Positions 55,291-64,000 of a DNA stretch of 64,000 bases are shown piece by piece (positions within the stretch are counted from its first letter, which is position 1; each line of letters starts with the position of its first letter). The position numbers were made by a program, and so were the translations under genes. This stretch comes from Bolinopsis microptera (lineage: Eukaryota > Ctenophora > Tentaculata > Lobata > Bolinopsidae), in assembly GCF_026151205.1 (NCBI RefSeq), contig NC_087078.1, positions 620,001-684,000 on the forward strand, in the 5' to 3' direction. The notes under the pieces were generated by a model. It saw nothing but the letters and a program-made list of their open reading frames with translations, did not search any database and was not told where the DNA came from.

Positions 55291-56592
55291 CTAATAATGA
55301 GTTTTTTTATGAGTTTGGAAAGAGTCTATACAGGTAGCAGCATGATAACAATCCAAACATTTAAATGGTTTGTCGCCAGTATGTTTCCTTTGGTGGGTTT
55401 TAAGCGATGATTTTGAACTAGTAGCATAATCACAATCTACACATCTGAACGGTTTGCTGCCAGTATGTTTCCTTTGGTGGATGATTAGATCTGATTTTTG
55501 AGCAGCAGCATAGTCACAATCTGAACATTTGAACGGTTTGTCACCAGTATGTGTACGTTGATGCATGGTCAGAGATGATTTCTTGGCAGTAGCATAGTCA
55601 CAATCTGAACATTTGAACGGTTTGTCACCAGTATGTTTCCTTTGATGAGTTTTAAGCGATGATTTTGCAGTAGTAGCATAATCACAATCTACACATTTAA
55701 ACGGTTTGTCGCTAGTATGATTCCTTTGGTGGATGATGAGATATGATTTCGATGCAGCAGCATAGTCACAATCTAAACATTTAAATGGTTTGTCACCAGT
55801 ATGATTCCTTTGGTGGATGATGAGATATGATTTCCTAACAGCAGCATAGTCACAATCTAAACATTTAAATGGTTTGTCGCCAGTATGTGTACGTTGATGG
55901 ATCGTAAGAGATGATTTCTGAGCAGCAGCATAGTCACAATCTACACATTTGAATGGTCTGTCACCAGTATGTGTACGTTGATGGACGGTAAGCTTTGATT
56001 TCCTAGCAGTAGCATAGTCACAATCTGAACATTTGAACGGTTTGTCGCCAGTATGTATACGTTGATGGATGGTAAGATTTGATTTTATATTTGTAGCATA
56101 AAAGCAAGCACTGCATTTGAATCTCCTGACATTAGTTGGGGGTTTCTGACACTCAAGAGAGTCACCAAGAACATTGGCACAAGGTGCCCATTCCTCTTTA
56201 TCAGATATCTGCTGAGTTAACTGTGCACTGTCTGGATGATCAGTATTATTGGGTGGTGGTTGATATGTTCTCTCTTGTATTTTTGCTGGATTATAGTTGT
56301 TTTCATCATGCTGCTTTATATCGAGTGACGAACAAGGTTCCTCCTTTATGTGCTCCAAAAAATACCCTTCATATTGAGGATACAGAAAGCCCCCTATGTT
56401 ACCTTGTAACTCTTCTTCCTCAGTCTTTATCTCTGTTTTTATCTCAGTCTTTATCTCTGTTTTTATCTCTGTTTTTATCTCAGTCTTTATCTCTGTTTTT
56501 ATCTCAGTCTTTATCTCAGTCTTTATCTCTGTTTTTATCTCTGTTTTGATGTGGTTACACTGTTGAACAGATTCACTATCAGCACTGTCCAT
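55291..56592 (-). CDS. C2H2 zinc-finger protein ZNF-C, intact copy
   Basis: 433 aa from MDSADSESVQQ (ATG 56590-56592). Eleven IKTE tetrapeptides, EEEELQG, FLYPQYEGYFLEHIKEEPCS and a 70-residue linker, then ten C2H2 fingers. Nine have the CxDCDYA(T/A)xxKSxLxxHQRxH pattern with HTGDKPFKC linkers; the last (FKCLDCYHAATCIDSFQTHK) is divergent and closes the protein with KTHY. It is a probable nuclear DNA-binding regulator. A long poly-C tract (about 55184-55228) follows the gene. It is the only one of the three copies without a nonsense codon or frameshift. Confidence 0.9.
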   Translation of the reverse strand: MDSADSESVQQCNHIKTEIKTEIKTEIKTEIKTEIKTEIKTEIKTEIKTEIKTEIKTEEEELQGNIGGFLYPQYEGYFLEHIKEEPCSSLDIKQHDENNYNPAKIQERTYQPPPNNTDHPDSAQLTQQISDKEEWAPCANVLGDSLECQKPPTNVRRFKCSACFYATNIKSNLTIHQRIHTGDKPFKCSDCDYATARKSKLTVHQRTHTGDRPFKCVDCDYAAAQKSSLTIHQRTHTGDKPFKCLDCDYAAVRKSYLIIHQRNHTGDKPFKCLDCDYAAASKSYLIIHQRNHTSDKPFKCVDCDYATTAKSSLKTHQRKHTGDKPFKCSDCDYATAKKSSLTMHQRTHTGDKPFKCSDCDYAAAQKSDLIIHQRKHTGSKPFRCVDCDYATSSKSSLKTHQRKHTGDKPFKCLDCYHAATCIDSFQTHKKTHY

Positions 56593-57055
56593 TATCGCTG
56601 GTATCTTTCTTTATTCTTTCACACAACTCTTATGTCATAAACCTAGAATAAGTTCAAATGTTAGCAATCTACATCCAGAAAAGAGGGAGGATTATGATTA
56701 TGATAAACTTCTGGTATAACATAATAATCATTCTATCTACTACTTACATTCAAAATGTTAGTAGGTATCTTAAACTTGGCTAATCTCGTTTCAATAATAG
56801 AATCTTTAAAAATGTACTTGATGTTCTAGTTCTAGTTTGATATTATTTAAATTCTGGCTACCAGCTTTAGTCCAAACCGGCTCAATTTTCACATTCATAC
56901 TATTTTCATCCTCTAGGGGGTCTGATTCAATTTTCTTTAGATAATTTTTTGTTCGGACGAACAAGTAGGCAGATGGAAAGAATACTTTCTTAAAAAAATC
57001 AAAAATAGTGACTATTTCTAAAATGTTAAATAAAATGTTTTATAATAGCTGTTTA
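56593..57055. other. upstream flank of ZNF-C
   Basis: Diverged copy of the ZNF-A and ZNF-B flanks (TTCAAATGTTAGCAATCTAC, AATGTTAGTAGGTATCTTAA) with small deletions. The promoter is expected here; no specific element is recognised. Confidence 0.6.
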
Positions 57056-57226
57056 GGGGTCGTTCACATATTATGTAATCAATATTTTACCAATTTTTGC
57101 CCCCCTCTCCCATCCGTAATCGACCGTCATCAATACCCACCCCACCCACCCCCGGCCCCCTCTCCTGAAGCAATATAACGTAATCATGGCCTGACCCCCC
57201 CCCCCCCTGCCCCCCCCCCCCCCCCC

Positions 57227-57259
<33 letters not shown>

Positions 57260-57577
57260 TTTTTGAATTTTTTCCCTAGAAAGTACCTTTCTCTACGTTT
57301 CATGCTACCCTGATCATGCTATTATGATGAGTCGAAATCATTGTTATGATATTCGGCCAAGCAGTTTTCAAACTACTTACTTTAGTTGGATATCCAGTCA
57401 ATTTCTAAATTTTATCACTATCAAGAGTGAAATTGAGAGGAATTTGAAATAAAATATTGTAAAATTGTTATTAATCTAGAGGGTAAAAAAACAAAAGTTT
57501 ATTACGGAATCAACAAACAACCCAACGGCCCCCCCCCCCTCCCCCCTCGGCTGATTACGTTATATTTGAACGACCCC
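57056..57577. mobile_element. 522-bp MITE of the same family
   Basis: Starts GGGGTCGTTCACATATTATG and ends TTATATTTGAACGACCCC, flanked by TTA at 57053-57055 and 57578-57580. The interior holds long C runs. The same insertion is partly present upstream of ZNF-A (50761 onward), so it predates that duplication. Confidence 0.85.
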
Positions 57578-58217
57578 TTAAGTTCTACACAGTGTAAACT
57601 CATTTACACTGTGTCGGCTCAAGCAAAGATTAGTTGTTGTCGAATTTAAGCTACACATTCAACATTGAAAGGGTTAGGTTAGCGTGTGGCAATTTGTGTG
57701 AAGTTTAAAATAATTAAGCTGTCTGCACTGGAACTCGAGGGGCTCGATACGCTTCTTTTGGTACCCCACAAGCCTAGTTTAAAGTGATGTTAAAAACCAA
57801 CTGTTTTCGCCACCGGATTTCGCCATTTTCGCCATTTCCGATGCTGTCATTCATCTGGGAGTTCTGATATATTATTTTCCTAGTTCAGGGAGTCAATACG
57901 CTTCTTTTGGTACCCCACAAGTCTACCCTAGGGTGAAATTTCAAAATCTTGAATTTTCGAAAAATCAAAAAAAAAGGGCGTGGTCGTTTTCGGCATGTTT
58001 ACCACTATTCAGAATTTCCCCAGTTCGTGATTATGATAACTTAGTATCATATTGAACTTATCCAAGAGTCAAATTCTCTGGACCTCAAAATGGCTACTGG
58101 ATTCCTGTGGGATCCTAGAGTACTGGAACTCACACATTTACACTGATACCTACTACTTCTCTTTATTGCAAATCCTCAGAATAAGACTTTTTATCATCTG
58201 AGTTTCCAAATGACTTC
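57578..58217. other. gene-free region with a repeated 27-bp element
   Basis: AATACGCTTCTTTTGGTACC and following CCACAAG occur near 57748 and 57894. An imperfect hairpin ACACAGTGTAAA / TTTACACTGTGT lies at 57587-57620. No gene is seen. Confidence 0.55.
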
Positions 58218-59505
58218 TTAGTTATCTAAAAGTTCTAGTTTTGAAGCCGCACTGATCACACGAGGACCGTTTCTGTGAGGGTCCTTGTGAATTTTATTGA
58301 CATGTACTGTGAGGTTCTTTTCAAAAGGTCCACTGTAATCACAGTATTCACAATTAAACAGCTTTTCTGCTGACACAGTATGACGGGTTCTCACATGATA
58401 AATTAAATTTGATTTTGTAGCTGCTCTGTAGTCACAGTGAGAGCAAGGATATGGTCTCTCACCGGTGTGAGTCCGCTTGTGAACTTGTAATGGAGTTGAC
58501 TGCGTTGAAGAATAATCACACAAATCACATTTATAAATCCGATCAAAAGTGTGATGGGTACGTATATGTGTGGTAACTGACCGTTTATGTTTAGCAGAAT
58601 AATCACACAAGTAACATTTGTAAGGTTTTTCTGCAGAGTGTATGCGACCGTGACTCTTCAAGGCACTTTTTGTCTTTGTTGAATAGTCACATTTTTCACA
58701 TTGGAATGGTTTCTCACCGGTGTGTGTAAGCATGTGAATTCCCAACATGTGTGCGGTAGTTGTTTTAAAGTCACATTCGAGACAATGAAAGGGTTTAAGC
58801 CGTCTTTGCCCAGTATGAGTATGCATATGGTCCTTAAGATGATGATGCTGCCTACCTTGATAATCGCAGAGGTTACATTTATAAGGTTTTTCTTCAGTGT
58901 GCATTCTTCGATGTGTGGCCAAAGTGCCCCGAAGTTTAGCCCGAAAATCACACGTATCACACGAAAATGGTTTTTCATCAGAGTGGCTTTTCAAATGATT
59001 TTTTAATAGATACCTAGTTTTGGTTTTGAAGCCACAATGATCAGCATAAGAAGGGACGATCTGCGCCGTGAATAGTCATATGCGTTTTAAGAGATCCAGA
59101 AAATGTGGTCTGATAGTCACACTTATCACACGAAAATGGTTTTTCATCAGAGTGGCTTTTCAAATGATTTTTTAATAGATACCTAGTTTTGGTTTTGAAG
59201 CCACAATAATCACATAAGAAGGGACGATCTGCACTATGAATAGTCATATGCGTTTTAAGAGCTCCAGATCTTTTTGCACGATAGTCACACACGTCACACG
59301 AAAATGGTTTTTCATCAGAGTGGCTTTTTGTGTGATTCTTTAATAATCGCAGAGACTTTGTTTTAAACCCACACTGCTCACAAGTAAAGGAACGAGCACC
59401 ACTGTGTGATAGCATATGGGCCCTCAAGTGAGTTAGGCTGCGACATGAATAGTCACATGTTGAACAGTTACAAAGCTTCTTCACACCCTGCTTAGCAGCT
59501 GACAT
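58218..59505 (-). CDS. C2H2 zinc-finger protein ZNF-D, 14 fingers with one frameshift
   Basis: Starts MSAAKQGVKKLCNCSTCDYS. An acceptor-like AACTTTAG at 59539 with 11 open in-frame codons (VPSQQGEDFKE) before the ATG suggests a spliced upstream exon. Five fingers are read, then an extra base (G on plus near 59044) shifts the frame inside finger six and stops at 59041. The rest, FKTKTRYLLKNHLKSHSDEK onward, stays open to 58218 with eight more fingers (CDYSTKTKSALKSHGRIH type) and a short C-terminal tail. Fingers four to six lie in a recent two-finger duplication that contains the shifted copy. Either a recent pseudogene or a base-call error. It is distinct from ZNF-A/B/C, with no IKTE repeats. 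Confidence 0.8.
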
Positions 59506-59538
59506 TTCTTTAAAATCTTCTCCTTGTTGGCTAGGGAC

Positions 59539-59800
59539 CTAAAGTTGGATGAGAACTGGTTAGAAAATAAAAGTGGAACTTACAATATTATCTACAGTAT
59601 ACCGTAACGTCATGTTTAAATTCAAATAAAATTACAAAGTCAAAATAAGACTTTGGAAGTACAGAAAAAATAATATCAAAATCAAATTAACAATTCAAAT
59701 ATATTATAATAAGATTTGAACAGTCTAACAAATTTTTTAAATGAGCATATCATAGTTATCATTTCCCAATCAATAAACTAAACTATCTCAAATTACGGAG
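59539..59800. other. upstream region of ZNF-D
   Basis: Unique AT-rich DNA; a 5' exon was not identified. Confidence 0.45.
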
Positions 59801-59990
59801 TAGTTCGCTGTTTATTAGTCTCATGATTGAAATACTGATAGCTGGACAATATCCGGTTGGAAGAGACAAGGACAAGTGACAAGATGGCGTTGACGCCGAA
59901 AATTTGCCCTTACTTCTAACTTCCTTATTTCACTTGTCCTTGTCTCTTCCAACCGGATATTATCCAACTATCAGTAAACTAAACTATCAG
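59801..59990. mobile_element. fold-back MITE
   Basis: Arms TGATAGCTGGACAATATCCG-GTTGGAAGAGACAAGGACAAGTGA (from about 59837) and its mirror (to about 59982) flank a core of about 50 bp. Related copies lie at 42308-42390 and, reversed, at 19713-19798. Confidence 0.85.
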
Positions 59991-60254
59991 TAGAAGTTGT
60001 ATGCACACAATTCCGCAAAGATTTAATATTTGTTAAAAGATGGTTCAGTTTGAATCATATTATATATAATGACAGAATGTAACTAAAGCAATCCTTCACT
60101 TTATTCAGTATCGCTGATAATAAATTCTCCCATTTCTGCAAACTTTATATTTAAATCGAATAATAAGTTAATTAAGGCTTCCCCTATCCCCTGTTTCAAG
60201 AAACACAGCAATCTTAGCATTGATTACATTCACTAGATCTGAACAATGGCATTC

Positions 60255-60764
60255 TCAGTCATACTCTTCACCTGGCCAATAATACTTACCACAATGTCCA
60301 CAGTGTCTCATTCTGAAATCACCAATACACGTGCCAAAGTTTTTACAAATGGCACATCTGTTACAATGGTTATGAAACTGTCCACTGTCGAAAGTTGGGT
60401 TACCAGAACAGATCCCGGTGACATAGGATCCGCCTGGGAAACAGTCTGATTCTCCTATATCATCACATAATATGTATTTGTCACAGTACACTGATATATT
60501 TGCCATATCAAGGAAGTCTCCACCTGCCAAGTCAGGCTGATCCAACAAGTCCCCTAGCGTTGCTTTACAAAAGTGCCCACAATCTAGTGTACCAGAAATA
60601 ATGACTTGGTCAAGGTCGGATGGCTTACCGGTCAGTTTGATGTGCCCGTTGTATATTGCTGCTCGTGCACAATTACCGTCACCATCCCCCATTGGCTCAT
60701 GTCCAAGAGCTTTTAATAGCTCCTCTATTTCCTGAACCTTGGTATTTTTTGGCTCAGTATTCAT
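60255..60764 (-). CDS. Cys-rich protein of an unrecognised family, paralogue 1
   Basis: 169 aa from ATG 60762-60764, immediately after an acceptor-like CATTTTCAG, so the ATG probably opens exon 2. N-terminal helix (VQEIEELLKALGHEP), then a conserved core GNCARAAIYNGHIKLTGKPS, DLDQVIISGTLDCGHFCKAT and LGDLLDQPDLAGGDF, then a zinc-ribbon-like end HNHCNRCAICKNFGTC with RHCGHCGKYYW. The core is shared with the neighbour at 61527. No enzyme motif is assigned; GDGNC resembles the OTU-protease motif but its context does not. A metal-binding role for the C-terminal Cys/His cluster is an inference. Confidence 0.75.
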   Translation of the reverse strand: MNTEPKNTKVQEIEELLKALGHEPMGDGDGNCARAAIYNGHIKLTGKPSDLDQVIISGTLDCGHFCKATLGDLLDQPDLAGGDFLDMANISVYCDKYILCDDIGESDCFPGGSYVTGICSGNPTFDSGQFHNHCNRCAICKNFGTCIGDFRMRHCGHCGKYYWPGEEYD

Positions 60765-61526
60765 TTTCTGAAAATGTGCAAATTTATTCAAACTGTACTG
60801 AAATTAGTAAAATATTAAGATTATTAAAGGTTTTCAAATCGTTCTGTGATTATTGCATTTAAATTAGGAATCACATAAGAAATCAGACAAACAAGAATTT
60901 GTATTATATATTGGAGGATAAAGAAGTGATTCTTTAAATTTGCAAATTCAATTAATTATTTTATATATAAATCAAACGTTACATTCCATCCATGCAAAAT
61001 TACAATGAAATATTTTGATATACTAATTGATAAATGGTACTGCAATATAAGTTGCTTATTGTGTGGCCGGATGACAACTAACTAATCTAGAAAAATAAAC
61101 CTGATTAAATATAATAACTTAATAATTAATTCGGCTGAACCAACACATAGTAAGAGCCACATCACTCTTGAAACAATATGTCAATAATTAGTAATGAAAT
61201 ATAGATTAAGTGACAATAATACAAATACTAAAAACCGAAACTTGTATAAAAGAGAAAATAAAAACGTAACATAGCGAAATAAATAGTTTAAAAAGTTAAA
61301 AAACATTTTCCCCTTGTCAAGATAATCTTACACCACTGTGAATGCGAAGATAAATTAACAGCTATACTTTATATAATTTATATAATACGAATTTAAAACT
61401 GTTATGTATGGTCTAACAGTAAGTATCCTATAAACATAATCCTTCAAGTAAGGTAAAGTCTAGTTCTATAACTGCTATAGTTAATTATAGTTATTATAGT
61501 TGGTTATTACAGTATTTGTTTATAGT
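60765..61526. other. spacer between the Cys-rich paralogues
   Basis: AT-rich DNA holding the 5' part of paralogue 1 and the 3' part of paralogue 2. No other exon is supported. Confidence 0.5.
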
Positions 61527-62195
61527 CTATTCATAGCAGTTGTCTCTTTTACGAGAATCTTTCGCTAGCTTCACCATAACATCGTCGTCACTATCCTGAC
61601 ACTGGCATTCATCTGACTCATACCCAAAGTAGTGTTCACCACAACAATCACAATGAAACCGCTCGTAGTCATCAATACACTCGCCAAACACCTTGCAGTC
61701 AGTACAGTGGTTATGGGACTTACCGTTGTTAAAGTAAGCTTCCCGACTGCAGATTCTACTAACGTATGTTCGGTATCCTCCAGTGCATTCTTTACACTCC
61801 ACTGTGGCGTATTCAAGATCCGCATAGTCTGATCCACCGTAATCTGGCTGTTTTAGCAGATCACGGAGTGTCACCTCGACAAGATCACCACAGTCTAGTT
61901 TCCCTTTGACAACTACTTGATCCAGATCAGAAGGATGGTCAGTCAGCAGGATATGTCCACGGTAGATCGCAGCGCGCGCACAGTTTCCTTTACGTTTGTC
62001 AGGTTCCACACCTAGTGCTTTTAGTTGTTCGTTGATTTTATTAACCTTCTTGTTTATTTTCTTAGGTTTACCAGCTGGTAATACTGGTGGATATGATTCC
62101 TGTTCATGATTATCTAGCTCACTATTTGTATTGGAACTCTTGTCTGCTGTCAACTCTTTCGGATTGATTCCAAGGTCAACCAACACAGTGTTCAT
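61527..62195 (-). CDS. Cys-rich protein of an unrecognised family, paralogue 2
   Basis: 222 aa from ATG 62193-62195, which follows an acceptor-like TTGTTTTCAG by five bases, as in paralogue 1. A disordered N-terminus (about 70 aa, with PAGKPKKINKKVNK) precedes the helix INEQLKALGVEPD and the shared core GNCARAAIYRGHILLTDHPS, DLDQVVVKGKLDCGDLVEVT, LRDLLKQPDYGGSDYADLEY. Then come CKECTGGY and the Cys/His end SHNHCTDCKVFGECIDDYER-FHCDCCGEHYF, and an acidic tail with DECQCQDSDDD. The match to paralogue 1 spans the whole core, so they are a tandem pair on one strand. Function unknown. Confidence 0.78.
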   Translation of the reverse strand: MNTVLVDLGINPKELTADKSSNTNSELDNHEQESYPPVLPAGKPKKINKKVNKINEQLKALGVEPDKRKGNCARAAIYRGHILLTDHPSDLDQVVVKGKLDCGDLVEVTLRDLLKQPDYGGSDYADLEYATVECKECTGGYRTYVSRICSREAYFNNGKSHNHCTDCKVFGECIDDYERFHCDCCGEHYFGYESDECQCQDSDDDVMVKLAKDSRKRDNCYE

Positions 62196-62201
62196 ATTAT
62201 C

Positions 62202-63050
62202 CTGAAAACAATACAGTAAAGTAGATCTGCACAAACAATAAGAAATAAAGTTGATGAAACCACTGACCACATCACATTAATAAAACTTAGCTCGTTTATT
62301 TATGGCGGGAGATATTATGGCGGGTAAAAATAATGGTGGGTAAATATATATCTGGGCCATATATTTGTTTATAAATTGCTATAAACATTTCATCAAGTCC
62401 AGCATGTGATAGTATATTATATAATGCGGTCGAGAATTTCAAGAAGACATTATCTGATCAACACTGATTGCCCAATCAGTTCATTCAGCATACCTAACTA
62501 AATTTAGTTAAAGTAGTAGATTTGTAACGTGCTAGCAGAAAAACAACAAGTTGTATAATAAAATTAAAATTTGGAAATGAACAGTCCAACGAAATAGAAA
62601 TAAACTTATTGTTTCTGTTGTGAATGCATTTAAATACTTTTGTATTAAAGAACTAAAGTTCTATAGAAAACATTAAAATAATAGAAATAAATTAATTTGA
62701 AAATATTATAGTCATAATATTAATAATGTTGATTTGAACTTAAAAACGTTTAAAACAATGCTGGAGAACAGTACACTATGATACTATCAATACTACTATG
62801 TAAAATATACCAACAGCTTGCATCACTCAATATCGCTAAAATTAAAAATTATAAAAATTATAAAAATTCCAATCACATCATGACTCTTGAGTTACAATTA
62901 TTGTTATTGAATACCCAAGAACTGATAATGCATGATAATTGGTTAAGAATACAAAATGCAGTGGTGGCATAAAATAATATCCACCTTGAGTATTAAAATT
63001 CTCAAACAAATTATATATTACCAATATAGAGGTACACCATTCTACATCAG
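62202..63050. other. gene-free AT-rich DNA
   Basis: Upstream of paralogue 2; contains ATTATAAAAATTATAAAAAT and no supported exon. Confidence 0.5.
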
Positions 63051-63057
63051 GACACAG

Positions 63058-64000
63058 TCATCATCTCCAGTACCACTACCACTACCATCACCTCCACTAC
63101 CACTACCATCACCTCCACTACCACTACCATCACCTCCACTACCACTACCATCACCTCCACTACCACTACCATCACCTCCACTACCACTACCATCACCTCC
63201 ACTACCACTACCACTACCATCACCTCCACTACCACTACCATCACCTCCACTACCACTACCACTACCATCACCTCCACTACCACTACCACTACCATCACCT
63301 CCACTACCACTACCATCACCTCCACTACCACTACCATCACCTCCACTACCACTACCATCACCTCCACTACCACTACCACTACCATCACCTCCACTACCAC
63401 TACCACTACTATACCATCACCTCCACTACCACTACCATCACCTCCACTAACACTACCATCACCTCCACTACCACTACCATCACCTCCACTACCACTACCA
63501 TCACCTCCACTACCATTACCACTACCATCACCTCCACTACCACTACCATCACCTCCACTACCATCACTACCACTACAGCACTACCACTACCATCACCTCC
63601 ACTACCACTACCATCACCTCCACTACCACTACCATCACCTCCACTACCACTACCACTACCATCACCTCCACTACCACTACCACTACCATCACCTCCACTA
63701 CCACTACCACTACCACTACCATCACCTCCACTACCACTACCATCACCTCCACTACCACTACCATCACCTCCACTACTACTACCACTACCATCACCTCCAC
63801 TACCACTACCACTACCATCACCTCCACTACCACTACCATCACCTCCACTACTACTACCATCACCTCCACTACTACTACCATTACCACCACTACCACTACC
63901 ACTACCATCACACCTCTCACTTCTACATCAGGACACAGTCATCACCTCTACTACCACTACCATCACCTCCACTTCCACTACCACTACCATCACTACCACC
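63058..64000. repeat. CCACTACCA / TCACCTCCA microsatellite to the window end
   Basis: 18- and 24-bp units of ACCATCACCTCCACTACC and additional CACTAC. TTCTACATCAGGACACAGTC occurs at 63040 and again at 63920, bracketing the array. LPSPP and VVVVEVM frames are repeat translations. Confidence 0.96.

Noticed and set aside
60690-60720. OTU-protease active-site motif (GDGNC) in paralogue 1
   Set aside because: Paralogue 2 has KRKGNC instead, and no OTU His or helix context was seen; probably coincidence.
62956-63920. Proline-rich LPSPP and valine-rich VVVVEVM frames
   Set aside because: Translations of the terminal microsatellite.

Overview
This is metazoan nuclear DNA: AT-rich, with intron-split genes bounded by GT-AG sites, class A GPCRs, a GTP-cyclohydrolase feedback regulator (GFRP), a NEIL1-type DNA glycosylase, polydactyl C2H2 zinc-finger genes, non-LTR and Penelope-like retroelements, and fold-back MITEs. 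There are no bacterial operons, rRNA or CRISPR. The gene set suggests an invertebrate, possibly a non-bilaterian such as a cnidarian or placozoan, but nothing seen fixes the phylum. Much of the window is tandem repeat. The many long frames made of VTSSVT, KNDW, CLYV or LPSPP units are translations of those repeats, not genes.

Layout. 1-5.5 kb: a 56-bp satellite. 5.8-7.6 kb: a possible minus exon and an intronless GPCR (minus). 8.2-10.3 kb: an ACACT-type satellite. 11.3-11.6 kb: GFRP (plus), followed by 24-bp and 16-bp minisatellites. 13.4-17.7 kb: exons of a minus-strand KH-domain gene whose main intron is a 2.3-kb, 53-bp satellite. 20.0-22.7 kb: a large inverted-repeat element. 22.9-24.0 kb: a secreted Cys-rich protein (minus). 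24.1-24.5 kb: a LINE 3' fragment. 25.0-26.0 kb: a 42-bp satellite. 26.9-29.3 kb: an apparently intact Penelope-like RT + GIY-YIG ORF (minus). 30.4-32.2 kb: a C-rich minisatellite. 33.2-35.8 kb: small exons of an unrecognised minus gene. 38.7-44.3 kb: a second 7TM receptor, reconstructed here from eight plus-strand exons whose phases all agree and give 391 aa. 45.4-56.6 kb: NEIL1 and a C2H2 gene in a tandemly triplicated block, with two decayed NEIL1 copies. 58.2-59.5 kb: a 14-finger C2H2 gene with one frameshift. 60.3-62.2 kb: two paralogous Cys-rich proteins of a family I do not recognise. 63.0-64.0 kb: a CCA/CCT microsatellite running off the end.

The strongest unexplained pattern is the relation between minisatellites and gene boundaries. 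In at least four introns the array repeats the exon-intron junction itself, so the splice site is amplified from several to about 45 times or duplicated as decoys. Several other mapped splice sites have an array within a few dozen bases. In three genes the last codons, and in two of them the stop codon, come from a repeat unit, two of these related to the palindrome GTTACCATGGTAAC. A second notable signal is the tandem ZNF-NEIL1 block, where paralogous empty sites define retroelement and MITE insertions and the zinc-finger proteins carry 8-11 back-to-back SUMO consensus motifs (IKTE).

All gene models come from reading the sequence only. Splice sites are inferred from GT/AG context and phase agreement, not from transcripts.
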